NCBI RefSeq assembly: GCF_001672295.1
Contig: NZ_JXMS01000023.1
Coordinates: 1-57,194, forward strand
From: Halodesulfovibrio spirochaetisodalis
GTDB taxonomy: Bacteria; Desulfobacterota; Desulfovibrionia; Desulfovibrionales; Desulfovibrionaceae
Direction: 5' to 3'
Length of the DNA stretch: 57,194 bases
Shown here: piece after piece, positions 18,282 through 26,599 of the stretch
Layout of the letters: the number at the start of each line of letters is the position of its first letter
How positions within the stretch are numbered: the first letter of the stretch is position 1
Position numbers and translations under genes: made by a program
The notes under the pieces: model-generated
The model's database searches: none
What the model saw: the letters and a program-made list of their open reading frames with translations, nothing else
Told to the model about the DNA's origin: nothing

Positions 18282-18310
18282 TTTTAATGAAGATCTGTTG
18301 ATTGTGTCAA
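18282..18310 (-). promoter_or_regulatory. Sigma-70 promoter of the retron
   Basis: Minus strand: -35 TTGACA (18310-18305), 17-bp spacer, -10 TTAAAA (18287-18282). The predicted start lies near 18275, exactly at the first base of the a1 repeat, which supports both the promoter and the ncRNA boundary. Confidence 0.75.
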
Positions 18311-18344
18311 TAGGTGGGGCCGTTTTTGAATATAGATTCTGCCT

Positions 18345-18374
18345 GAAAAAGCCTCTGAGGTCCGAGGCTTTTTC
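18345..18374 (-). terminator. Intrinsic terminator of the two-TM protein gene
   Basis: An 11-bp perfect stem (18345-18355 with 18364-18374), 8-nt loop, with the T-run inside the 3' arm. It separates the membrane protein gene from the retron, which therefore has its own promoter. Confidence 0.75.
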
Positions 18375-18379
18375 ACTCC

Positions 18380-19498
18380 TTATGACGATTTAAGCTTGTG
18401 TATATGATGTAGAATGTTTGCACTTGAGCGTCCATCTGTACCATCTTCTGGAACAAATCCATTAATTATACCATAAAAGTCGTCACCTAATGATCTGCAG
18501 CGCATGCTTGTTTTTAATTGCTGGGCCTTGTGCTTCGTAAAAAGAATATCGCGTGCGTGACGATAAACACTTTCGTAATTTGAATGCTTGATAAGGTTCT
18601 GTGCATTTTTTTTGATTTGAGAGACAAATTGCGCGCGTTGATGAGGGTCGTGTATTTGGATGACATAGCCAGCTTCTTGCGTTTTAAACCTTTCAAGTAG
18701 CTTGTCGGTTAACCAGTCACCTTCAACTTTGTGCGAGTATTTCGTTTTAAAGGCATTACCAGTAAACTCTAGCAACTCGTTTAAAACCGATTCAATGTCT
18801 ATAATCGATTCTTCTAAGGAAAATATATTGATTCCAGAATATGCACCGTCCCAGAATACATCACCAATCATGCTTTCGCCTTGTTGGTAGCGCATTTCAA
18901 GGTTGTACGAGAGATCTATTGTATTCGTGATATGAGTCTCGGAGTCTTTTTTATCACCAAGTATGTTTTTGATGTCGTTTCCTAACTTATCAAATTGAGA
19001 CAGGAGCTTTTTAATTGTTTCAGTGTCTGGAGTGACTTTCTCCAGAGTATATGAGGTCGTTACTTGTTCAGAATTGTTATTGGGGAATAACAGGCTATAA
19101 AGTCTGCTTCTGTTTGCGAAGTAGAACTTTTTCTTTGAAGAACGCTCGATGTCATCGAGGAGTTCAGAGAAGAGTTTTTTGTGGTTAATATAGCTTTCTA
19201 ATTGAGAGAGTTTTAATTGCTCACGCATCAACTGTGATTGCTGTTCAATGAAGTCTCTATTCTCTTTTTGCATCTCTCGGTTAAATGATACCAGATAGAT
19301 CAGTGTTGCAAGGGATAGAGCCGCAGCTGCTAAAGTGAAGATGCCAGCATATAATGAACCATATTCACCCCATGGAAATGAGGGCGATACGAAGGGCTGT
19401 GGGTTAGCGTAGTGATAAATTGTGATGAGCCCCGCAGGAATGCCCAGTGCAAGGATGCAAAAGGTTACTGCAATTGGCAGCCATTTGTTACTTTTCAT
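18380..19498 (-). CDS. Two-TM protein resembling putative AbiC-type abortive infection proteins
   Basis: 372 aa from the ATG at 19498; a GGGGG ribosome-binding sequence 7-8 nt upstream favours this over the TTG at 19510. There are two N-terminal membrane helices (about 6-27 and 46-66). A charged helical linker follows (about 68-105, FNREMQKENRDFIEQQSQ), then a soluble C-terminal domain. This architecture resembles proteins annotated as putative phage abortive infection proteins (AbiC-like). Its place in a defence island fits, but no catalytic motif is visible. It diverges from the Sel1 gene over a short shared upstream region (90 bp). Confidence 0.6.
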   Translation of the reverse strand: MKSNKWLPIAVTFCILALGIPAGLITIYHYANPQPFVSPSFPWGEYGSLYAGIFTLAAAALSLATLIYLVSFNREMQKENRDFIEQQSQLMREQLKLSQLESYINHKKLFSELLDDIERSSKKKFYFANRSRLYSLLFPNNNSEQVTTSYTLEKVTPDTETIKKLLSQFDKLGNDIKNILGDKKDSETHITNTIDLSYNLEMRYQQGESMIGDVFWDGAYSGINIFSLEESIIDIESVLNELLEFTGNAFKTKYSHKVEGDWLTDKLLERFKTQEAGYVIQIHDPHQRAQFVSQIKKNAQNLIKHSNYESVYRHARDILFTKHKAQQLKTSMRCRSLGDDFYGIINGFVPEDGTDGRSSANILHHIHKLKSS

Positions 19499-19588
19499 TA
19501 TTACCCCCAAGGTTTACATAACGTCTGTAAATCTTGGGTTTTGTTTTAGCAATAGGTGTTTTTACGGTGAAAAGTAGGAGGAGCTGCA

Positions 19589-20404
19589 ATGAGTAATGAA
19601 GCTGTTGATATGAACGAAGAGGAACATGGCTTTTCATACGAAGAGGAGCTGTTAAGAAAGGCAGAAGATGGGGATGTTAACTCTCAATATGAATTAGCGC
19701 GCCTGTTGCTTTTTGATGAGGAACACCCTGAAAGATATGAAGAAGGTTTTAAGTGGGCAAAATTAGCTGCAAAGAAAAGTAGTAGAGCTAGTATGCTGGT
19801 TGCAAAATGCTATTACGATGGCGTTGGGTGTAACCAAGATAAGAGACGGGCGGTAAAGACTGCTGAAAAGGCTTTGTTGTTTCAAGAAATGAATAATGAC
19901 CTTGCTAGAGGGCTTGGGGATTTTGTTGGTGGATGTGTTAAATTTCTCGGCAATGCTCTGACTGGTGTGTTTAGCCAGTCATGTGAAGACGCAAGAGTCT
20001 TTCTCGCAAACTGTTATACCCTTGGTGAAGGGGTGCCGAGAAATTATGCAAAGGCCGTAACTCTTCTAGAAGAAGCAATAGCAGAGGGGTCGCGTCAAGC
20101 TCAGTTGGTGTTAGCAGAACACTACGCTGAAGGAAAAATTGTTAATCAAGACGTTAAGAAAGCTATTGAGTTGAGTTTGCCTTTTGTACGTGGGGGCAGC
20201 CAGGTGATAGAGTTTGTATTTAACTGTTATGAACAGCTAGGAGATCCAGATTCGTTAATTGAGGCGTACATGTGGTGTGCAATTTTAAAGGCAAAAGAAG
20301 TTCCTAGCTACTCGGATAAACTTGATGAACTTGAATTGGCGTTAGATTTGGAACAGGTGTACTTGGCACAGGACAAAGCAAAAGCTCAGTGGAGCCTGTT
20401 ATAA
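19589..20404 (+). CDS. Sel1-like repeat protein
   Basis: 271 aa, no signal peptide. Sel1/TPR-like repeats are visible: DVNSQYELARLLLFDEEHPE, ASMLVAKCYYDGVGCNQDKR, ARVFLANCYTLGEGVPRNYA and AQLVLAEHYAEGKIVNQDVK. These form an alpha-solenoid for protein binding. A hydrophobic, glycine-rich insert (about 108-130) interrupts the repeats. A GGAGGAG ribosome-binding site precedes the ATG. It is a stand-alone gene, divergent from the AbiC-like gene and followed by a terminator. Such proteins occur in defence islands and secretion loci; the exact role is unknown. Confidence 0.75.
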   Translation: MSNEAVDMNEEEHGFSYEEELLRKAEDGDVNSQYELARLLLFDEEHPERYEEGFKWAKLAAKKSSRASMLVAKCYYDGVGCNQDKRRAVKTAEKALLFQEMNNDLARGLGDFVGGCVKFLGNALTGVFSQSCEDARVFLANCYTLGEGVPRNYAKAVTLLEEAIAEGSRQAQLVLAEHYAEGKIVNQDVKKAIELSLPFVRGGSQVIEFVFNCYEQLGDPDSLIEAYMWCAILKAKEVPSYSDKLDELELALDLEQVYLAQDKAKAQWSLL

Positions 20405-20416
20405 AATGGATATTGA

Positions 20417-20452
20417 CAAAGCTCTACGGAAGTTTTGAAGAGCTTTGTTTAT
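20417..20452 (+). terminator. Terminator after the Sel1-repeat gene
   Basis: A 9-bp stem (20417-20425 with 20439-20447), 13-nt loop, followed by TTT and A/T-rich sequence. Confidence 0.65.
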
Positions 20453-20563
20453 TACTACGTTAATCTTATTCTAATAAAGTAAGAAGTCCTGTGGTAATCC
20501 CCCCTCAAAATAATAGTCCTCAAAAGTAGAATAATCCGCTAGGGCAACCAAAGGAGATTCTAC

Positions 20564-20827
20564 ATGAAAAAGTCACGCTTCACCGACAGCCAGATTATGA
20601 ACATTTTGAAGCAGGCTGCTAACGGCACCCCTATTCCTGATCTTTGCAGAGAGCATGGTATGAGTAATGCGACATTTTACTAGTGGCGCGCCAAGTATGG
20701 TGGCATGGATGCTTCTATGATGGCTCGATTAAAAGAGCTTGAACGGGAAAATGCTCGTTTAAAGAAAATGTATGCAGAGTCGCAAATGATGGCTGATGTG
20801 TTGCGTGAGGTGCTTGAAAAAAAGTAA
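20564..20827 (+). pseudogene. IS3-family orfA with internal amber codon
   Basis: 88 codons starting KKSRFTDSQIMNILKQ, with an HTH of the IS3 OrfA type and a leucine-zipper-like end (RLKELERENARLKKM). A TAG at 20681-20683 replaces the residue between FY and WRAKYGG, where relatives have a lysine or similar. The frame is otherwise intact to the stop at 20825. The 3' end carries A AAA AAG, the usual -1 slippery site that would make the OrfAB transposase. Confidence 0.85.
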
Positions 20828-20850
20828 AACGGCCATCCTGCCGTCGAGAG

Positions 20851-21651
20851 ATGGCCAGAGAATTTGTAGCTAGTCATAAACTGAATATCAGACAAGCTTG
20901 TACGGCCTTTGGGATTAGCCAATCTTGTTATAGATATCAGCCCAAGTTGTCAGAAGAAAATGACCTAATTGCCAAGTGGCTCATAAGGCTTACCTGTATG
21001 AAAAAGAACTGGGGATTCGGGCTTTGCTTTCTATACATGCGTAACGTGCAGGGCTTCGCATGGAATCATAAGCGAGTTTACCGTATTTACAAGGAATTGG
21101 AACTTAACTTGCGAATCAAGCCCAAAAGAAGATTGAAAAGGGCCACACCAGATCCGTTAGTTGTTCCAGATGCTCCAAATCAAAGTTGGTCGATGGACTT
21201 CATGTATGATCAGCTCGCTGATGGAAGAAGCTTCCGGCTACTGAATGTGATTGATGATTTCAATCGTGAAGGGCTTGGAATAGAAATAGATTTTTCACTG
21301 CCTGCGGAACGTGTTATTCGCTCATTAAATCAAGTAATAGAATGGCGTGGTAAGCCTCAGTCTATTCGTTGTGACAACGGACCAGAGTACATAAGTGGCA
21401 AGCTGCAATGCTGGGCAGAACAGAATTGTATTCGTTTAGAATATATTCAACCGGGAAAACCACAGCAGAACGCTTACATTGAACGGTATAATCGAACTGT
21501 TCGTTATGATTGGTTGAACCAACACTTGTTCCGTTCAATCGAGCAAGTACAAGATTTCGCTACCGCATGGTTGTGGTCTTACAACAACGAACGTCCCAAT
21601 ATGGGAATCGGCGGGATTACCCCGATTCAGAAACTACAACTTGCTGCCTAG
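20851..21651 (+). CDS. IS3-family transposase OrfB (DDE)
   Basis: 266 aa from the ATG. The frame is open further upstream into the orfA end, as expected for a -1 frameshift fusion. It has an HTH_21-like N-terminal part ([17 protein letters not shown]), then an rve catalytic domain with Asp in WSMDFMYD, Asp in RCDNGPEY and Glu in [12 protein letters not shown]. The C-terminus [16 protein letters not shown] is typical. The catalytic triad is complete, but activity needs OrfAB, which the amber codon in orfA would block. Confidence 0.92.
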   Translation: MAREFVASHKLNIRQACTAFGISQSCYRYQPKLSEENDLIAKWLIRLTCMKKNWGFGLCFLYMRNVQGFAWNHKRVYRIYKELELNLRIKPKRRLKRATPDPLVVPDAPNQSWSMDFMYDQLADGRSFRLLNVIDDFNREGLGIEIDFSLPAERVIRSLNQVIEWRGKPQSIRCDNGPEYISGKLQCWAEQNCIRLEYIQPGKPQQNAYIERYNRTVRYDWLNQHLFRSIEQVQDFATAWLWSYNNERPNMGIGGITPIQKLQLAA

Positions 21652-21759
21652 TAATCTACTTTTTACGGCTATTAAAAATGGGAAGCTTACGATTACCTCT
21701 CCTTTATTTAGAAAAGTAACAGTCTTAAAGATATATTGGGTATGGAGTACTAAAGATCT

Positions 21760-23010
21760 TTATCTTCGTACCTTATTGCGCAACGCCATCCCGAAGAAGG
21801 CTAGCTGAGCCCATATGATCCCTTTCCAGACCTGTTGGAATACTTTGATGGGAAGAGATAGGTTGGTAAGGTTGGCCACATTCCCCCAGTACGGAATAAA
21901 TCCAAGTGAAATGTCAGCTGTTGTGGTGGCAGCAGGCGGAGTTATCATCAGTCCGAATAAAAGCGGAAAAGCTATTGTGACGGCTGCTAAGATGGAAAAG
22001 GCTCTGCCGGGTGATTCTCCATAATGGCTTATGAACCGGTAGCAATGTAGCGTTGCGAGAAGGAAATAGTCTTTTTCTGCTTTGACTCTTTTGAGTGTGA
22101 AATATTTTTCGCAACAGTGCCAAAGAGACATTCCTCCCATATCGGAAAGGGCAAGGGACTTGGCTTTCCAATCACGGGCGATCTGTTCAGTAACAATTCC
22201 ATCTTGCTTTATTGTTTCAAGCTTGGGCCAGTGGCAGTTGTTTAAAGTAAGCTTGGCTATTTCGGCAGTTCCCAACTGAATCTTTGAAAGGGGCATGCTT
22301 TGTAGTGTAAGCATATTATTTTCAAGAGTTAGGTTTGTAAGGTCTAATGAGGTTTGAATGTTACATTCTTCGAAGTTTATTTGCTTGTGGAAGCTAGATC
22401 CCTTAAAGCTACCTGATTGAAAGTTGACATTGGAGAAGCTGGCATTGTTGCTAAAACTGACCGAGTCAAAAGAGACGCTTTTGCAAAAAGTAATACAATA
22501 AAAGAAACTAGATTTAATTTTGGCATCTTGGAACGTAACATCATTTTCGAAAATACAATTTGAAAATGAGATATCGAGGAAAATATCGTCAGAAAAAAGT
22601 GTTTGTTCTGAAAAAACACAACTATTAAAGTGTACAGGAGGTACAAAGTTTGAAAACTCATCAAAGTTTTCAAGCATAAATTCTTCATTAATAAGTTTTT
22701 CACTTAAGTAGAGAGCTTCAGCAATATTTATATCTGTGTTGCTTTTTTCATCCCAATTTTCACGATAGTAATGATTCCGTAATTTTTCAGAGATTTCGTC
22801 AGGGGTTATAATGGTAAGTGCATCTCTATTTATTCGTGGGGTTCTCATCATAATTAGCTGCTTTAATTTGTCTAATTGCGTTAAGTTGCGTACATGGAAG
22901 TAACATTTTTTCCACATATTTCTTTTTGACCCAACTACGCCTATTGCATGAACGTTGCTAATGTTAGAATATAAAGAATTTTCATCGTAACCTTCCGTTA
23001 AAAGACTCAA
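21760..23010 (-). CDS. Pentapeptide-repeat protein with C-terminal membrane segments (5' end chimeric)
   Basis: Up to 416 aa. Residues about 120-270 carry degenerate pentapeptide repeats (phenylalanine every five residues, e.g. SFSNNASFSNVNFQSGSF), predicted to fold as a right-handed beta helix. Residues about 330-410 contain two to three hydrophobic segments (ILAAVTIAFPLLFGLMI). The frame begins with a TTG inside an IS3 orfB fragment, so the first residues come from IS sequence. The original start is lost or lies at an internal ATG such as 22917. The gene is probably truncated at its 5' end. Proteins of this shape occur in defence islands; the function is unknown. Confidence 0.6.
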   Translation of the reverse strand: MSLLTEGYDENSLYSNISNVHAIGVVGSKRNMWKKCYFHVRNLTQLDKLKQLIMMRTPRINRDALTIITPDEISEKLRNHYYRENWDEKSNTDINIAEALYLSEKLINEEFMLENFDEFSNFVPPVHFNSCVFSEQTLFSDDIFLDISFSNCIFENDVTFQDAKIKSSFFYCITFCKSVSFDSVSFSNNASFSNVNFQSGSFKGSSFHKQINFEECNIQTSLDLTNLTLENNMLTLQSMPLSKIQLGTAEIAKLTLNNCHWPKLETIKQDGIVTEQIARDWKAKSLALSDMGGMSLWHCCEKYFTLKRVKAEKDYFLLATLHCYRFISHYGESPGRAFSILAAVTIAFPLLFGLMITPPAATTTADISLGFIPYWGNVANLTNLSLPIKVFQQVWKGIIWAQLAFFGMALRNKVRR

Positions 23011-23142
23011 TAAACGGATTGTCAGTAGGTTTTCTCGGTCTTGAGAAGTCCAGTGTTATATTACTTTCATAGACCCACTTGTCGAGTACCTTGGAAATGA
23101 ATTCGCCACCATTATCTACCTGAATATGATGCGGCTTACGTT
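22982..23142 (-). pseudogene. IS3-family orfB remnant
   Basis: About 53 codons on the minus strand read HHIQVDNGGEFISKVLDKWV, then PRKPTDNPFIESFNGRLR and a stop. This is the second Asp and the Glu region of an IS3 DDE transposase, without the rest of the gene. It differs from the IS at 20.5-21.7 kb. Its end overlaps the first codons of the pentapeptide-repeat frame. Confidence 0.8.
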
Positions 23143-23203
23143 ATGACCGCGCTTATAAAAATATCAGGTATAGATTCACTCATTATTCTTAACCTACTGT
23201 TTT

Positions 23204-24430
23204 TTATTCCCAAATGAAATAATTAACCGAAAGCTCTGCAAGGCAAAAAGGAACCAACGAAATTGTTCCACCACACCCTTCAATTTTCGAATTAAATGAC
23301 CACACTGTGGGGTGCTGAGAGATTGACGGATACAAGATAATTCCTTGTTTTGATTTCGTAGCCTGCATGTATGAAAATATTTGATATTCATCGTGTTTTG
23401 ATAGCTTACTGGATTCCAGAAACTTCCATTTTGCGTCAGCGACAATTTTTTCTGTTGTTTCAAACTGATAATCAGGTCTCGGAGACTTTAGCCCAGAAAA
23501 CCATGAAATGCTTTTTTGGGCTTTGAAGTTTGTGAGTTGTTCTGATTGCTGCAATGTTTTTTCAACGGTTTTTTCAAAAACTGTTGCCATATCGAAGAGG
23601 ATCGCGACAGAGTTTTGTGCTCCGCATTGTAAGGTCGGTGGAACTAGCAATATAAAGCGGGCGAAATACAGCGCAGCCTCATAACGCTTCATCAGTCGGC
23701 CTGTTCTGCATTGGTCGAAATGGCGTTTTTCTACGTTTGGAATTGTTGAAACTCCATCAAAGAGCACAAGCAATTGTTTAGCTAATCGTTTATTCGTTAG
23801 CGAAGCTGCAATGCGGGTTATTTTCCAGAGTGCCGAACAGAGCAGCGCATTCTCGATACAGTTCGGGCAATAGTCGTCATATGTGCAACACAGTTTATGT
23901 GCTGCAGCAGCGTTCGCTCTAACTTGTTGTGTAAAGTTAATTCTACCTTTTTTGTTGCGACGGTTCTCTTCATGTTTAATGTAGTCGTTTTGAAGACCAT
24001 GCACTGATAGTCTTTGCACTTCGATAAGAAATGCGTGGATAAAAACCTCAAGCAGTGTGTGACCGCCTGTAGCAAGTAACGCCGACTTTGCTGTCCGGTA
24101 TGTCAGCAGACCAGAGCGCTCAAGCATTCGACAGAGCAGTGTTCGAGCGTCATCTTTCTTCTCATCATGATCACGGTATATTTTAGGCAAAATCTCGATG
24201 ACACTGCCATCGGATGTCCGAATTACGCCCACATATCGCCAACAAACGGTCTTCTTACTTCCAAATGATGAAAAAACGTACTTATCTTTATCATCAATGT
24301 GTTCCGTATTACCTTTCACGAAAATCGTTTGCGTTTCTAGCCCCTGCAGCTCTTGAATTGCTTGATGAGAAAGCACGCCGTTATCAAACGGCGTACTTTC
24401 AAACAGAGTAAGTGGGTTACTAGCTGGCAC
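23204..24430 (-). CDS. mcrC: McrC-like restriction nuclease subunit
   Basis: About 408 aa from the GTG at 24430, which overlaps the mcrB stop by 11 bp; the frame is open to a TTG at 24490 but mcrB coding occupies that stretch. The N-terminal half has the McrC pattern (VGVIRTSDGSVIEILPKIY). The C-terminal half has a PD-(D/E)xK nuclease core: RPDYQF followed by VADAKWK. McrC is activated by the McrB ring to cleave modified or otherwise marked nucleic acid. It is the last gene of the helicase-mcrB-mcrC operon. It is of ordinary length, without the long coiled coil of some McrC relatives. Confidence 0.88.
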   Translation of the reverse strand: MPASNPLTLFESTPFDNGVLSHQAIQELQGLETQTIFVKGNTEHIDDKDKYVFSSFGSKKTVCWRYVGVIRTSDGSVIEILPKIYRDHDEKKDDARTLLCRMLERSGLLTYRTAKSALLATGGHTLLEVFIHAFLIEVQRLSVHGLQNDYIKHEENRRNKKGRINFTQQVRANAAAAHKLCCTYDDYCPNCIENALLCSALWKITRIAASLTNKRLAKQLLVLFDGVSTIPNVEKRHFDQCRTGRLMKRYEAALYFARFILLVPPTLQCGAQNSVAILFDMATVFEKTVEKTLQQSEQLTNFKAQKSISWFSGLKSPRPDYQFETTEKIVADAKWKFLESSKLSKHDEYQIFSYMQATKSKQGIILYPSISQHPTVWSFNSKIEGCGGTISLVPFCLAELSVNYFIWE

Positions 24431-26531
24431 GTTCTTGCAGCTCTTCTGTTTTAGTCTTCGCCTCTGGGTATTCCTTCTTGAGGGCTTCAATAAATTTATC
24501 GCTCCCTAGTTGGTCAATTCTGTATGTCGTCTTAATTGGAAATGAACTAGGCACGGCTAAGGTAAAATCCCTAACGATCTCCTTACCAAGAATCATTTGA
24601 ATTTGAGCGTAGTCATCAAAGAAGTATTCCTGAAGCTGTGGAAGAACCTTATTCATAATGACGTGTTGAAGTTCTTCAGTTGTTGAAATGACTTTTGCAT
24701 TTTGCATGAAATAGCCATGCCCAATTGTGTGCTCACGGTCGAGAAGTGCTTCCATTCTTTGGTTCATGGATGTCAGGAGTTCAGTCAGATCAATACCGCT
24801 GATGATCGTGTTTTCTAAGAGTGTCGGCTGTGGCATCATTTCAATAAAATGGAATCGACGACGTAGCGCTGTGTCCAAGTGAGTTAAAGAGCGATCAGCT
24901 GTGTTCATGGTTCCAATAATGAATAAGTTTTCTGGAACGCTAAATGTAGCGCCTGAAGCAAGTTGTATCGGGTATTCGCGCTTGTCCTCTTCAATAAGTG
25001 TGATCAGTTCACCGAAGATTTTAGAGACATTACCGCGATTAATTTCATCAATTTTTAATACATAATTTTTTGTAACTGCCTGCTCATTCTCTTGTTTTTT
25101 ACTGAAAAGCCGTTCCAGTTCTTCTTCATTTAACCTTCCATTGAGACTGTAAATAGTACGCTGGGATACACTTTTCGTAAGCAGTGTTGTTGCTTTAATG
25201 GGATTGTCGTTGTTGTGCCAAATCCATTTGATAGAACGAGCGTGACGGTAGCGGTGATGGAATGAATGTTCCGGTATAAATTTGTATTCGCCTGTTAATT
25301 GACCTATTGCTCTGATCCCGCCTTTATTACCTTTTGTGACAAATATTAAGTCACCAACTTTCATATCAAATATGAATTGTCTCATCATAGAGACGACTGA
25401 ACTTTTGTAGTTTTGTTCATAGAGGTAATCTGTAAATGATGAGGCTGTTGCGATGTGTTCAGAGATGTCTTTATTGACAAAGCCGAGGAGTACCTCATTG
25501 CTTTTGATACAATGTTTAAAAATAGTGGTTCCTTCCTCTGTGGCGGTGTTGCCGAGAGACATCTTCCACACATTTGCAGTGGAGGTGTCCAATTCGTCCT
25601 TTATCTCTGCTTGATCGCGAATGTTATCTAGTTCTGCTTGATGGACGATCTCTCTAAATACTCCGTTCCGCATTACATACTGGATATTGGTGCTTTCTGC
25701 ATTTTCTTCATCCTCAGTTAATACAGGTTGAATGCCCTCAACGAAATCTTCATATCCATAAGAAGGGTGGAAAGTCACAGAACGTACTTGAGAGTCCGGA
25801 AGGTCCGCAACGAATTCCAATCCTTCAACAGTTCCATTAATCAATGCATGGGTTTTACCGGTACCTGGAGGGCCATAGAGAATGATGTTTTTTGATTGTG
25901 GTAGTAAGTAGCCCGTTTCAGAAATTTCTTCTTTATGCTTTGCAGCATATTCCAGAATTTTATCGCCAAGTTCAAAAAGATTGGAGATGGAAGGCTCTGT
26001 TAACGATTCAAAAAGCTTTTTGTTTAGTTTGAACATTTCGCTACTTTTTTCGCCAGTGTACAGTTGAAGAGCAGCAGGAGTAAAAATGTTGCTGATGCAG
26101 AGGGAGTCCTGATTCTGGTATAAAAAAGCAATTTTCCATTTCACCATCGAGCTGAGCTGACTCTTTTGGATAGCTTCTAGATTGCCTTTTTGCGCATGTT
26201 TTATAATTTCTAGGATGAGTCTTTTTACATTCAAGAAGGCGTCTTCTGCGCTTATACCAAAGCGTTTTTGCCATGCGTCAGTTTCTGAATACATTAAGTG
26301 AGTTCGTTTCGATATTTCTGCATCTTTAGAGCGAGAGTACACACCAAATTTAAAAGCTGTTGAGCCAGAGATGTTACCGAGCTTTTGTGTTTTGAATTCT
26401 AGCCAATAGCAGAAAGTATCGTGTGAGCCTTTACTGGAATACTCGTGGTATTCCATCTTTTCTACATTTTCTTGAGTCCAACGGGTGAGGAAGTCGTTCC
26501 AGAGTTTTTGTTTATCTGTATGAGTAGTCAT
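24420..26531 (-). CDS. mcrB: McrB-like AAA+ GTPase with inserted EVE-like domain
   Basis: 703 aa. Residues 1-130 are a recognition-type N-terminal domain of unclear family. The AAA+ core has Walker A GPPGTGKT (220-227), the McrB Walker B region KIDEINRGNVSKIFGEL (493-509) and the signature MNTADRS (542-548). Between Walker A and Walker B, about 319-468, lies an inserted domain that reads like an EVE/PUA-like base-binding domain (WKMSLG, KVGDLIFVTKGNKGGIRAIG). EVE domains bind modified bases in DNA or RNA. The ribosome-binding sequence AAAGGA precedes the ATG. The gene is 68 bp downstream of the helicase gene and feeds into mcrC. Confidence 0.9.
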   Translation of the reverse strand: MTTHTDKQKLWNDFLTRWTQENVEKMEYHEYSSKGSHDTFCYWLEFKTQKLGNISGSTAFKFGVYSRSKDAEISKRTHLMYSETDAWQKRFGISAEDAFLNVKRLILEIIKHAQKGNLEAIQKSQLSSMVKWKIAFLYQNQDSLCISNIFTPAALQLYTGEKSSEMFKLNKKLFESLTEPSISNLFELGDKILEYAAKHKEEISETGYLLPQSKNIILYGPPGTGKTHALINGTVEGLEFVADLPDSQVRSVTFHPSYGYEDFVEGIQPVLTEDEENAESTNIQYVMRNGVFREIVHQAELDNIRDQAEIKDELDTSTANVWKMSLGNTATEEGTTIFKHCIKSNEVLLGFVNKDISEHIATASSFTDYLYEQNYKSSVVSMMRQFIFDMKVGDLIFVTKGNKGGIRAIGQLTGEYKFIPEHSFHHRYRHARSIKWIWHNNDNPIKATTLLTKSVSQRTIYSLNGRLNEEELERLFSKKQENEQAVTKNYVLKIDEINRGNVSKIFGELITLIEEDKREYPIQLASGATFSVPENLFIIGTMNTADRSLTHLDTALRRRFHFIEMMPQPTLLENTIISGIDLTELLTSMNQRMEALLDREHTIGHGYFMQNAKVISTTEELQHVIMNKVLPQLQEYFFDDYAQIQMILGKEIVRDFTLAVPSSFPIKTTYRIDQLGSDKFIEALKKEYPEAKTKTEELQERAS

Positions 26532-26599
26532 GGGCGAGTCCTTTGCTTGAATTTGGATGATGAGAAAGCATAAGAATGGAGCTAGAGAAAGAGAACTAA

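Larger units (their letters stand above)
20500..21683 (+). mobile_element. IS3-family insertion sequence (IS407/IS51-like)
   Basis: About 1.18 kb with orfA, orfB, and imperfect terminal inverted repeats of roughly 22-30 bp (left around 20501-20530, right around 21655-21683; the shared inner block ends in AAAAGTAGA). Target-site duplications could not be fixed by eye. orfA carries a nonsense codon, so the element is probably inactive on its own. Confidence 0.85.

Noticed and set aside
24431-24490. Upstream TTG start for McrC at 24490
   Set aside because: It would overlap mcrB by 71 bp, and the added residues are a basic shadow of the mcrB end; the GTG at 24430 fits better.
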